A stretch of 8,653 nucleotides of DNA from SVEL01 sp017381055 (GTDB taxonomy: Bacteria; Bacillota; Clostridia; Lachnospirales; Lachnospiraceae), in the NCBI GenBank assembly GCA_036307185.1, contig JAXJYC010000043.1, positions 1 through 8,653 of the forward strand. The letters are read 5' to 3'. Shown piece by piece: positions 1-6,732 of this stretch. The position numbers and the translations under genes are program-made. Within the stretch, counting starts at the first letter, position 1. Each line of letters begins with the position of its first letter. The notes below the pieces were generated by a model. The model saw only the letters and a list, made by a program, of their open reading frames with translations, was not told the origin of the DNA and did not search any database.

Positions 1-24
1 AAAGTAGGAATTGATGTAGAGTAA
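1..24 (+). CDS. possible C-terminal end of an upstream gene (partial)
   Basis: The first seven codons of frame 1 read KVGIDVE and end in TAA at 22-24. The other two forward frames meet a stop within the first dozen bases, so if a gene enters from upstream on this strand it must end here. Seven residues are too few to identify a family, and these bases could equally be non-coding. Confidence 0.3.
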   Translation, partial: KVGIDVE

Positions 25-204
25 GAAAAGATGTTTGAACTTAATATTTTATCCAAAGGTCTTAGGTGGAATCTGTCTTATTATTTCCGAAGGTAAATTT
101 ACGCAATCCACAGCTACAGGAAAGTATTGAAAAAGTAGCATATTTGTGGTAAGCTAAAGAATAATGTTCAGTAATGAGCATGCAATCAAAAGGAGAGATG
201 TACT

Positions 205-360
205 ATGGGTTTTTTAACAGCATTTTTATACTATGCGTGTGTATTTGTTGGTTTAGTTGGTGTGGCCGTTGCAGGTGTATTCGTTGGTAAGAAGCTAAGA
301 GATGCAAAGGACGCTAAAAATATTAAGGAGGCAGAAAGCGAGACAACTATTGAACAGTAG
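205..360 (+). CDS. 51-residue single-span membrane protein of unknown function
   Basis: I do not recognise a named family. The ATG at 205 is preceded by a good Shine-Dalgarno site (AGGAGAG, 191-197) at 7-base spacing, and the frame runs 51 codons to TAG at 358-360. Residues about 4-28 form one hydrophobic segment rich in Gly, Val, Ala and Phe. It is followed by a basic stretch (KKLRDAKDAK, about 29-38) and an acidic, polar tail ending in TTIEQ. The positive residues just after the span suggest an N-out, C-in single-pass protein with a short cytoplasmic tail. The stop lies 23 bases before alaS, so the two are probably co-transcribed. I see no convincing sigma-A promoter and no T-box-like motif in 25-190. 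The site quality and the membrane-protein composition argue for a real gene rather than chance. Confidence 0.72.
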   Translation: MGFLTAFLYYACVFVGLVGVAVAGVFVGKKLRDAKDAKNIKEAESETTIEQ

Positions 361-383
361 TGTTGCTTGAAAGTTAGGAAGAT

Positions 384-3038
384 ATGAAAAAATATGGAGT
401 AAATGAGCTTAGAAGAATGTATCTTGAATTCTTCGAGAGCAAAGAACATTTAAAGATGAACAGCTTTTCTCTTGTACCACACAATGACAAGAGTTTGCTT
501 TTAATTAATGCAGGTATGGCACCACTTAAGCCATATTTCACAGGACAGGAGATTCCACCAAGAAATAGAGTTACAACATGCCAGAAGTGTGTTAGAACAG
601 GTGATATTGAGAATGTTGGTAAGACAGCTAGACATCTTACTTTCTTTGAGATGCTTGGTAACTTCTCATTTGGTGATTACTTTAAGCATGAAGCTATTGA
701 GTGGTCTTGGGAATTCTTAACAAAGGTTATCGGTCTTGAAGAGGACAGATTATATCCATCTATCTATTATGATGATGAGGAAGCTTTCGCAATCTGGACA
801 AATGAGGTTGGTGTACCAGCTGAGAAGATTACAAGATTCTATCGTGATGAGAACGGTAAGTGTGATAATTTCTGGGAGCACGGCGCAGGTCCTTGTGGTC
901 CATGTACAGAGATTTATTATGATAGAGGCGAGAAGTATGGTTGTGGTAGCCCAGATTGTAAGGTAGGCTGTGAGTGCGATAGATTCATGGAAGTATGGAA
1001 CAACGTATTTACACAGTTTGAAGGCGATGGTAATGGCAATTATACAGAGCTTACACAGAAGAACATTGATACAGGTATGGGTCTTGAGAGACTTGCAGTT
1101 GTAGTTCAGGATGTTGATTCTGTATTTGATATTGATACTATGAAGGCTATTAGAGATGAAATCTGTAAGCTTGCAGGTACACAGTACCAGACAAACGAGA
1201 AGAATGATATCTCAATTAGACTTATAACAGATCATATTCGTTCTTCAACATTCCTTATTTCTGATGGTGTTATGCCTTCAAATGAAGGAAGAGGATATGT
1301 TCTTAGAAGAATTATTAGAAGAGCTGCAAGACACGGTAGATTACTTGGTATCGATGGTCAGTTCTTAGCTAAGCTTTCAGAGACAGTTATCAATGAGAGC
1401 AAGGATGGTTATCCAGAGCTTGATGAGAAGAAGGAATTTATCTTTAAGGTTCTTACTGAGGAAGAGAATAAGTTCAATAAGACAATTGATCAGGGATTAA
1501 ATATCCTTTCTGATATGATGGACAAGATGAAGGCTGAGGGAGCAACACAGCTTTCTGGTGAGGATGCATTTAAGCTTTATGATACATATGGATTCCCACT
1601 TGACCTTACAGCAGAGATTCTAGAGGAAAAGGGTATGACTCTCGATGAGGCAGGCTTTAATGCATGCATGACAGAACAGAGAGAGAATGCTAGAAATAGA
1701 AGAAAGACAACTAACTATATGGGAGCTGATGCTACAGTATACGAAGAGCTTGACACAAGCCTTACAACAGCTTTCGTAGGTTATGATAAATTAGAAGCTA
1801 CATCTAAGATTACAGCACTTACAACTGAGACAGAGGTTGTTGCAGCTTTAAGCGATGGTGAAGTTGGTACAATTATTGTAGAAGAGACACCTTTCTATGC
1901 TACAATGGGTGGTCAGGAAGGTGACAAGGGTACAATCGTTGTTGGCGAAGGTACATTTGAGGTTGTTGATACAATTAAGCTTCTTGGTGGAAAAGTTGGA
2001 CATGTAGGTAAGGTTGTTAGCGGTATGATTAAGGTTGGCGATATGGCAACACTTAAGGTAGATGAAGAGAATCGTATGTCTACATGTAAGAATCATAGTG
2101 CAACACATATTTTACAGAAGGCATTAAGAATGGTATTAGGCTCTCATGTTGAGCAGGCTGGTTCACTTGTTAATAAAGATAGACTTCGTTTTGACTTCTC
2201 TCATTTTGCAGCACTTACTGCAGAAGAGATTGCAAAGGTAGAAGCTATTGTAAACGAGCAGATTATGGCTGGTATCGAGGTTGTTACTAAGGAAATGACT
2301 CTTGATGAAGCTAAGAAGACAGGTGCGATGGCACTTTTCGGTGAGAAGTATGGCGAGAAGGTTCGTGTAGTTACTATGGGAGATTTCTCAGTAGAACTCT
2401 GTGGTGGTACACACGTAAAGAATACAGGAAATATCGCAAACTTTAAGATTGTTTCAGAGGCTGGTATCGCAGCTGGTGTAAGAAGAATTGAAGCTCTTAC
2501 AGGTGCAGGCGTTACTAAGTATTATGCTGATATGGAGGCTGAATTATTAAAGGCAGCTAAGGCAGCTAAGTCTGATGTGGCAGGTCTTGTAAAGAAGATT
2601 GAGGCTATGCAGGAAGAAATCAAGGCACTTCATAGCGAGAATGAGAAGCTTAAGAGCAAGATGGCTAATGAAGCTCTTGGTGATGTAATGAACCAGGTTA
2701 AGGACATTAAGGATACAAAGTTACTTGCAGTTAAGGTTGACGGCGTAGACATGAATGGTCTTAGAAATCTTGGTGATCAGCTTAAGGAGAAGCTTGGCGA
2801 GGGCGTTATCGTTATCGCATCAAGCCAGGATGGAAAGGTAAATCTTCTTGCTATGGCAACAGATGGTGCTATGGCAAAGGGTGCACATGCAGGAAATATT
2901 ATTAAGCAGATTGCAGCTATCGTTGGCGGTGGCGGCGGTGGTCGTCCTAATATGGCTCAGGCAGGAGGAAAGCTTCCTGAGAAGATAGATGAAGCATTAG
3001 CAGCGGTAGAAAGTGTTTTAGCAGAACAGCTTAGTTAA
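384..3038 (+). CDS. alaS: alanyl-tRNA synthetase (AlaRS)
   Basis: This cytoplasmic class II synthetase charges tRNA-Ala with alanine and hydrolyses mischarged Ser- and Gly-tRNA-Ala. At 884 residues it is full length for bacterial AlaRS. The class II catalytic domain is about 1-240, with FEMLGNFSFGDY at 88-99 and the motif 3 sequence GMGLER at 231-236. A helical tRNA-recognition domain follows to about 460. The editing domain carries the zinc ligands of NHSATH (H571, H575) and CGGTH (C673, H677). A coiled coil at about 730-760 leads into the C-terminal DHHA1-type domain, with a six-glycine run at 848-853. An insertion in the catalytic domain has C187, C192, C196 and C198 in addition to the usual GPCGPC cysteines C171 and C174. 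The start at ATG 384 gives the family's normal N-terminus. Its AGGAAG site (376-381) lies unusually close to the ATG. Codon use looks like that of a highly expressed gene. Confidence 0.98.
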   Translation: MKKYGVNELRRMYLEFFESKEHLKMNSFSLVPHNDKSLLLINAGMAPLKPYFTGQEIPPRNRVTTCQKCVRTGDIENVGKTARHLTFFEMLGNFSFGDYFKHEAIEWSWEFLTKVIGLEEDRLYPSIYYDDEEAFAIWTNEVGVPAEKITRFYRDENGKCDNFWEHGAGPCGPCTEIYYDRGEKYGCGSPDCKVGCECDRFMEVWNNVFTQFEGDGNGNYTELTQKNIDTGMGLERLAVVVQDVDSVFDIDTMKAIRDEICKLAGTQYQTNEKNDISIRLITDHIRSSTFLISDGVMPSNEGRGYVLRRIIRRAARHGRLLGIDGQFLAKLSETVINESKDGYPELDEKKEFIFKVLTEEENKFNKTIDQGLNILSDMMDKMKAEGATQLSGEDAFKLYDTYGFPLDLTAEILEEKGMTLDEAGFNACMTEQRENARNRRKTTNYMGADATVYEELDTSLTTAFVGYDKLEATSKITALTTETEVVAALSDGEVGTIIVEETPFYATMGGQEGDKGTIVVGEGTFEVVDTIKLLGGKVGHVGKVVSGMIKVGDMATLKVDEENRMSTCKNHSATHILQKALRMVLGSHVEQAGSLVNKDRLRFDFSHFAALTAEEIAKVEAIVNEQIMAGIEVVTKEMTLDEAKKTGAMALFGEKYGEKVRVVTMGDFSVELCGGTHVKNTGNIANFKIVSEAGIAAGVRRIEALTGAGVTKYYADMEAELLKAAKAAKSDVAGLVKKIEAMQEEIKALHSENEKLKSKMANEALGDVMNQVKDIKDTKLLAVKVDGVDMNGLRNLGDQLKEKLGEGVIVIASSQDGKVNLLAMATDGAMAKGAHAGNIIKQIAAIVGGGGGGRPNMAQAGGKLPEKIDEALAAVESVLAEQLS

Positions 3039-3076
3039 TTATAAGCAAGATTTTATATAATAATACACGAAGGTTT

Positions 3077-3141
3077 TTGCACAAAAACTTAAAAAAGTTG
3101 TTGACGAATACAAATATTGTGTTATAATATCAGTTGTGCAA
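3077..3141. repeat. 8-bp inverted repeat flanking the rpsU promoter
   Basis: TTGCACAA at 3077-3084 is the exact reverse complement of TTGTGCAA at 3134-3141. One arm lies 16 bases upstream of the -35 element and the other covers the expected transcription start. A third copy in the first orientation (TGCACAA) occurs at 3163-3169 in the leader. The arms could be protein-binding half-sites around the promoter, or could pair in RNA that reads through from alaS. The sequence is AT-rich, so chance is possible. Confidence 0.35.
3101..3128 (+). promoter_or_regulatory. sigma-A promoter of rpsU
   Basis: The -35 element TTGACG (3101-3106) and a perfect -10 TATAAT (3123-3128) are separated by 16 bases. 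A TG at 3120-3121, one base before the -10, adds an extended -10 motif. Transcription should start near 3135-3137, giving a leader of about 65 bases before the rpsU ATG. No intrinsic terminator follows alaS, so read-through from alaS may add to expression. Confidence 0.85.
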
Positions 3142-3180
3142 TAAAACCTTACAGTTGTATCATGCACAATTTAGCAACTG
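3134..3180 (+). promoter_or_regulatory. structured rpsU leader, possible pseudoknot
   Basis: TTGTGCA (3134-3140) is complementary to TGCACAA (3163-3169), enclosing a 22-base loop. Within that loop CAGTTG (3152-3157) is complementary to CAACTG (3175-3180), which lies outside the first hairpin. This is the order of an H-type pseudoknot, and its last strand abuts the ribosome binding region beginning at 3180. If transcription starts at 3136 the first stem keeps five pairs (GTGCA with TGCAC). A competing short hairpin (TTGT 3155-3158 with ACAA 3166-3169) is also possible. A role in translational control of bS21 is inference only. Confidence 0.4.
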
Positions 3181-3197
3181 GAGGGAGGTTAGGTGAG
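3180..3197 (+). promoter_or_regulatory. multiple Shine-Dalgarno motifs of rpsU
   Basis: Three anti-16S-complementary motifs are stacked before the rpsU ATG: GGAGG (3180-3184), GGAGGT (3184-3189) and AGGTGA (3191-3196). The last is at 4-base spacing, and GGAGGT is at 11 bases. The array fixes the rpsU start at 3201. Confidence 0.75.
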
Positions 3198-3200
3198 ACA

Positions 3201-3377
3201 ATGTCAAATGTTATCGTTAAAGAAAACGAAAGTTTAGATAGTGCTTTACGTAGATTTAAGAGAAACTGTGCGAAGGCAGGCATTCAGCAAGAAATTCGCA
3301 AGAGAGAGCATTACGAGAAGCCAAGCGTTAAGCGTAAGAAGAAGTCAGAGGCAGCTAGAAAGAGAAAGTATAACTAA
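3201..3377 (+). CDS. rpsU: 30S ribosomal protein bS21
   Basis: bS21 is a small, very basic protein of the 30S subunit platform, next to the 3' end of 16S rRNA where the anti-Shine-Dalgarno sequence lies. The 58-residue product starts MSNVIVKENESLDSALRRFK and ends in a lysine/arginine-rich tail (about 40-57), the usual form and length for Firmicutes. An open frame continues upstream to 3117, but that extension would begin inside the -10 region of the gene's own promoter and lacks family similarity. ATG 3201, just after strong Shine-Dalgarno motifs, is the correct start. The gene has its own promoter and terminator, so it is probably a monocistronic unit. The yqeY gene that follows rpsU in Bacillus subtilis is absent here. 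Confidence 0.97.
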   Translation: MSNVIVKENESLDSALRRFKRNCAKAGIQQEIRKREHYEKPSVKRKKKSEAARKRKYN

Positions 3378-3412
3378 TCTGTACTGAATTTTAGCTTATA
3401 TAATGAACTTAT

Positions 3413-3439
3413 AAAAACGGACTGAAAAGTCCGTTTTTT
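3413..3439 (+). terminator. intrinsic terminator of rpsU
   Basis: ACGGACT (3417-3423) and AGTCCGT (3428-3434) form a 7-bp stem closed by a GAAA tetraloop. It is extended by an A tract (3413-3416) pairing with the T run that continues to 3439. It lies 35 bases after the rpsU stop. Because the A tract mirrors the T tract it could act in both directions, though no gene faces it from the right. Confidence 0.93.
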
Positions 3440-3442
3440 GTT

Positions 3443-3482
3443 GTTATTACTTGTTTTTTAAAAATTTTAAATATATAATAAC
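3443..3482. repeat. 7-bp inverted repeat around the ABC operon promoter
   Basis: GTTATTA (3443-3449) and TAATAAC (3476-3482) are exact reverse complements. They bracket the promoter, the right arm overlapping the -10 element. The position would suit an operator, but the stretch is almost pure A and T, so such repeats arise easily by chance. No regulator gene lies nearby. Confidence 0.25.
3451..3479 (+). promoter_or_regulatory. sigma-A promoter of the ABC transporter operon
   Basis: TTGTTT (3451-3456) and a perfect TATAAT (3474-3479) are separated by 17 bases, with an A/T-rich spacer. Transcription would start near 3486, about 30 bases before the permease ATG. Placement just after the rpsU terminator means the transporter pair is expressed independently of rpsU. 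Confidence 0.75.
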
Positions 3483-3515
3483 AAAAGTAAAAAATGGATA
3501 AAAGGAGTGTGAATA

Positions 3516-5969
3516 ATGAAAATCGTTTTTAAACACATTTTGAGAAACATTTGGTCAAAGAAAGGTAGAAGTTTTCTAATAGTTTTAGCCCTTACTGTGG
3601 CTACTACGGTTTTTACCCTTAATTTAACTTTGCCAGATGAATTGGTATTAAAGATTCAGCAGACATATCGTTCAATGTATGGTGATGTGGATATTGCAAT
3701 AAATACTGTAGAGGCATTTAAAATTGAAGATGTAAAACTTGGTGATAAAGAAATAAGGTACACCAATACACTTGTGCTAGAAGGTTTGTACAATGATAAA
3801 CCAATGATTATTAGAGGTTTAAACATAGAAGAAGCAAAAGAATTTAAAATGTTAAACAGTGATGTTCCAGCCCTTACTGGAAATCAGATTGTCATTAGTG
3901 AAAAACAGGCAAAAGATTTCGGATTTAGCCAAGGACAAAAGATAAAAGTTGTATTTGAAGATAAGGAATATGAGTTTGACATAGTAAAGATTGTTGAAAA
4001 TAGAGGCTTAAATTCAACATACGATGAGTATCCTATGTTTATTTGTAATATTGATGAGATTGCTAAAATAAGAAATATATCATCTGAATTGACAGATTGT
4101 TTATTTATAGATGTTGTTGAAGAAGGAGCAGCTAAAGAATACGCTGAGTATTTAACTGAAAATAATGAGAATTATATGGCACAGGCTCTTACAGATGAAG
4201 AAAACATAAGAGAAAATACTGTATTTATTTCATATTTACTTCTTATGGTATTTGTAATGGCCACTATTATGATTATGTTTGTGGTAAGTTCACTTAACAA
4301 GATAATTATAGCAGAAAGAATGCCAGTAATTGGAACATTTAGAAGCATAGGTGCTACTAAGTCTAAGATGAATGGAATACTTGTATTGGAAAATGCAGTG
4401 TATGGCTTTATAGGTGGTCTTATAGGTGGATTCTTAGGATATAAGTTAAATAGTACGGTAGCAGGATTGTTTATAACAACTAACGGTGTTGATTTAACTA
4501 AGGAAACATCTAAAATAGATATTAAATTGATTTTAATTGGATTATTATTTGCTGTATTACTTCAGGTTGTTATAACTGCTAAGGCAATTATTAAGGCTAA
4601 TAAAAAACCAGTTAAGGATTTGATTTTTGATTTACATAGTTCAAGATATCGCGTATTAAAGCATAGAAATGTAATAGGAGCAATACTTGTGGTAGCTGCT
4701 CTTGCTACAAATTATGTTTTAAAAGATGTAAATATTTTAGTTACAATATTAGTAATGGTTATGCTTATAACTGGTGTAGCAATGGTTGTACCATATTTAT
4801 TACAGACGATTTCTAAATTATTTTCATTAATACTTAGAAAGCTTGGTTGGCAAACAGCGTTTGTTGCAAGTAAGAATATTGGATATAATAAGATGATAGT
4901 AACTTCTTCGAGAGTTGTAGTAGTTGCATTATCTCTTATGCTTGCTATTGTAACTATATCTACTTCTGTGACAAATCTCTTCCAATCATTTAGATTTATT
5001 GCAGCTGATTATGACTTTATCTTACAGGGATTAACAAAGGAAGAAGCGGATTATGATAAGCTTCTTGAACTAGATGGTGTCATAAAGGTAGATTATATGC
5101 ATGCTTATGTGGATGAAACTACATATAATGATGGTAAAGAATTTAGTAGTTCACCTATAATGACAGGAATGAGTAAGAGTACGGCATATATAAAGGAATT
5201 AAATTATAAAATTTCAGATTTGAAATATAATGAAGTATTAATTGATGAGATTTTTGCCGAAAAGAATGATTTGAGAATTGGAGATACTATAAAACTTAAA
5301 TTTGCTACTCTAAATAAGGAATTAGAATATGTTATAAAGGGTACTGTTAACAGTACATATTTAACTACTTCAAGAAGTGCTATTGTAGTAAATTATGATA
5401 ATTATATAGAGAATATAAGTAAAGTTCCAATGCAGGCGCATATTGAAGCGAAAGATGGCATAGATATTGACAAGTTGAAAGAAGAGATAATAGATACTAT
5501 GAAGGAACTTGATCTTATGGTTCAGACAGCAGATGAATATGTTGCTGAGCAAGAAGAAGGTGTAGCATCTATAATGAGTATCTTTTATGTAGTTATAGGA
5601 CTTGCGGTTGTATTATCGTTCATTGGAATTATCAATAATCAGATTATCAGCTTTATTCAGAGAAGAAAAGAGATAGCAGTTCTTAATTCAACATGTATGA
5701 GTAAGGGACAGCTTAAGAAGATGCTATTCTTTGAAACTGTATTAGCTAATTTGATAGCAGTGTTTATCGGTATTGTTACAAGTATATTATTAACTGATAT
5801 GTTGGATAATTTTATGTGTGGATTGTCCTTGTATGTTCAAGTTGAATATAGCTTTGTGACAGCTTTTATATTTGCTGGAGGTATATTTGCGGTATTGTTG
5901 TTAACACTTTTATCACCGATTAAAAGACTTAAAAAGATGAATATAGTAAATGAGATAAAGTACGAATAG
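3516..5969 (+). CDS. FtsX-type ABC transporter permease, two FtsX modules
   Basis: This is the membrane subunit of an ABC system of the MacB/FtsX (mechanotransmission) superfamily, paired with the ATPase just downstream. Ten hydrophobic spans are visible, at about residues 19-38, 237-260, 288-310, 337-358, 385-402, 406-430, 464-486, 687-710, 735-760 and 778-800. Two large extracytoplasmic domains lie between spans 1-2 (about 39-236) and 7-8 (about 487-686). The protein thus reads as two FtsX units joined by a central hairpin. BceB-type peptide-resistance permeases also have ten spans but only one large outer domain, so this is a different subtype. Its length (817 residues) fits two-module permeases. 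The ATG at 3516 has a strong site (AAAGGAG, 3501-3507). The substrate cannot be told from sequence; lipids, lipoproteins, peptides or hydrolase control are all possible. No sensor kinase or regulator is adjacent. Confidence 0.9.
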   Translation: MKIVFKHILRNIWSKKGRSFLIVLALTVATTVFTLNLTLPDELVLKIQQTYRSMYGDVDIAINTVEAFKIEDVKLGDKEIRYTNTLVLEGLYNDKPMIIRGLNIEEAKEFKMLNSDVPALTGNQIVISEKQAKDFGFSQGQKIKVVFEDKEYEFDIVKIVENRGLNSTYDEYPMFICNIDEIAKIRNISSELTDCLFIDVVEEGAAKEYAEYLTENNENYMAQALTDEENIRENTVFISYLLLMVFVMATIMIMFVVSSLNKIIIAERMPVIGTFRSIGATKSKMNGILVLENAVYGFIGGLIGGFLGYKLNSTVAGLFITTNGVDLTKETSKIDIKLILIGLLFAVLLQVVITAKAIIKANKKPVKDLIFDLHSSRYRVLKHRNVIGAILVVAALATNYVLKDVNILVTILVMVMLITGVAMVVPYLLQTISKLFSLILRKLGWQTAFVASKNIGYNKMIVTSSRVVVVALSLMLAIVTISTSVTNLFQSFRFIAADYDFILQGLTKEEADYDKLLELDGVIKVDYMHAYVDETTYNDGKEFSSSPIMTGMSKSTAYIKELNYKISDLKYNEVLIDEIFAEKNDLRIGDTIKLKFATLNKELEYVIKGTVNSTYLTTSRSAIVVNYDNYIENISKVPMQAHIEAKDGIDIDKLKEEIIDTMKELDLMVQTADEYVAEQEEGVASIMSIFYVVIGLAVVLSFIGIINNQIISFIQRRKEIAVLNSTCMSKGQLKKMLFFETVLANLIAVFIGIVTSILLTDMLDNFMCGLSLYVQVEYSFVTAFIFAGGIFAVLLLTLLSPIKRLKKMNIVNEIKYE

Positions 5970-5990
5970 GGAAAGGAAAAGGGTGAAATT

Positions 5991-6659
5991 ATGAGCATTA
6001 TAAAGGTTAATGAAGTAAGTAAGAGTTTTGGAGAAAAAGAGAATGTAAATCTTGTTCTCAATAAGGTTTCTTTAGATATTAAGAAGGGTGAATTTGTATC
6101 ACTTATGGGTGAATCTGGAAGTGGAAAATCTACATTGTTATATATAATCGGAGGTTTGGATAAGCCTACTAGTGGTAATGTAGTTATTGACGAAAAGGAT
6201 ATCAATATTCTTAAGGAAAAGGAAATTGCAAGATTTAGAAGACAGGATATAGGATTTGTATTCCAGTTTTATAACTTGGTGCAGAATTTAACAGTAGAAG
6301 AAAATATTATGCTTCCGGTGGTTATGGATGGCAAGAAGGAAAAGGATTATAAGGATAGACTTGATAAGATTCTTAAGATTGTAGGTCTTGAGGATAAGAG
6401 AAAGGCATTGCCAAATCAGCTTTCAGGTGGTCAGCAACAACGAGTTTCTATTGCGAGAGCTGTTATCTTAAATCCAAAGGTAATCCTTGCAGATGAGCCA
6501 ATTGGTAACTTGGATAGTAAGTCTGGTGAAGAGGTTATGAAGCTTTTTAAGACTCTTAATAAAGAGGAAGGTGTAACTATATTACAGGTTACACACTCTG
6601 AGGAGTCTGCTAAGTATGGAGATAGAGTTATCAGACTTAAGGATGGTAAAATCGCTTAA
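5991..6659 (+). CDS. ABC transporter ATP-binding protein, MacB/LolD type
   Basis: This 222-residue cytoplasmic ATPase powers the FtsX-type permease encoded 21 bases upstream. All nucleotide-binding motifs are intact: Walker A GESGSGKST (40-48), Q-loop Q92 within FQFYNL, signature LSGGQQQR (144-151), Walker B ending in DEP (168-170) with catalytic E169, D-loop NLDS (173-176) and switch H202. The Q-loop context and the IGNLD segment are typical of the LolD/MacB/FtsE family, which fits the FtsX-like partner. The protein is a bare ATPase domain with no extension. ATG 5991 follows a purine-rich site (AGGGTGA, 5980-5986). Gene order (permease first, then ATPase) is less usual than the reverse but has no functional implication. 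I see no convincing terminator after it, only a weak AT-rich hairpin near 6667-6686 without a T tract, so transcripts may run into yqfC. Confidence 0.95.
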   Translation: MSIIKVNEVSKSFGEKENVNLVLNKVSLDIKKGEFVSLMGESGSGKSTLLYIIGGLDKPTSGNVVIDEKDINILKEKEIARFRRQDIGFVFQFYNLVQNLTVEENIMLPVVMDGKKEKDYKDRLDKILKIVGLEDKRKALPNQLSGGQQQRVSIARAVILNPKVILADEPIGNLDSKSGEEVMKLFKTLNKEEGVTILQVTHSEESAKYGDRVIRLKDGKIA

Positions 6660-6703
6660 AAAATTCGATTTAATAACGTTAAAATCTATAGAAAATTGTA
6701 TAT

Positions 6704-6732
6704 GCATATAAGATGCTGTAGATTCATATATT
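6704..6732 (+). promoter_or_regulatory. sigma-E-type sporulation promoter of yqfC-yqfD
   Basis: GCATATA (6704-6710) matches the Bacillus sigma-E -35 consensus (KMATATT) at six of seven positions. After a 14-base spacer, CATATATT (6725-6732) matches the -10 consensus (CATACAHT) at seven of eight. Spacing of 14-15 is the expected value. The motif ends 31 bases before the yqfC ATG. In B. subtilis yqfC and yqfD belong to the mother-cell sigma-E regulon, which agrees with this reading. AT-richness lowers certainty. Confidence 0.7.

Noticed and set aside
127..155. Promoter for the small protein and alaS (TTGAAA 127-132, TAAGCT 150-155)
   Set aside because: The -35 and 17-base spacing are acceptable but the -10 matches only three of six positions, too weak to list.
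25..190. Possible T-box or other riboswitch upstream of the small protein and alaS
   Set aside because: No T-box box sequence and no terminator hairpin with a T run is present. Only a weak 5-bp pairing (GCTAC 113-117, GTAGC 135-139) was found.
508..966. Two + strand open frames of 70 and 76 codons within alaS
   Set aside because: Out-of-frame overlaps with the highly conserved AlaRS catalytic domain; no independent signals.
1848..2108. 86-codon open frame on the minus strand inside alaS
   Set aside because: Antisense to the conserved editing domain of AlaRS; its Cys/Asn/Thr-rich composition is that of a shadow frame.
3072..3100. Terminator after alaS
   Set aside because: GTTTTT and AAAAAC (3073-3088) can pair around a 4-base loop, but the stem is almost all A-T and is followed by A residues, not a T tract.
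3117..3200. In-frame N-terminal extension of rpsU by 28 residues
   Set aside because: It would start inside the -10 region of the rpsU promoter, upstream of the transcript, and the extension is unlike bS21. ATG 3201 has the ribosome binding sites and the correct family N-terminus.
5837..6205. 122-codon open frame on the minus strand
   Set aside because: It lies antisense across the permease end and ATPase start, has low-complexity Ser/Phe/Leu composition and no family resemblance; both + strand genes are clearly real.
6667..6686. Terminator after the ABC ATPase gene
   Set aside because: GATTTAA and TTAAAATC form a short AT-only stem with a bulge and no following T run.
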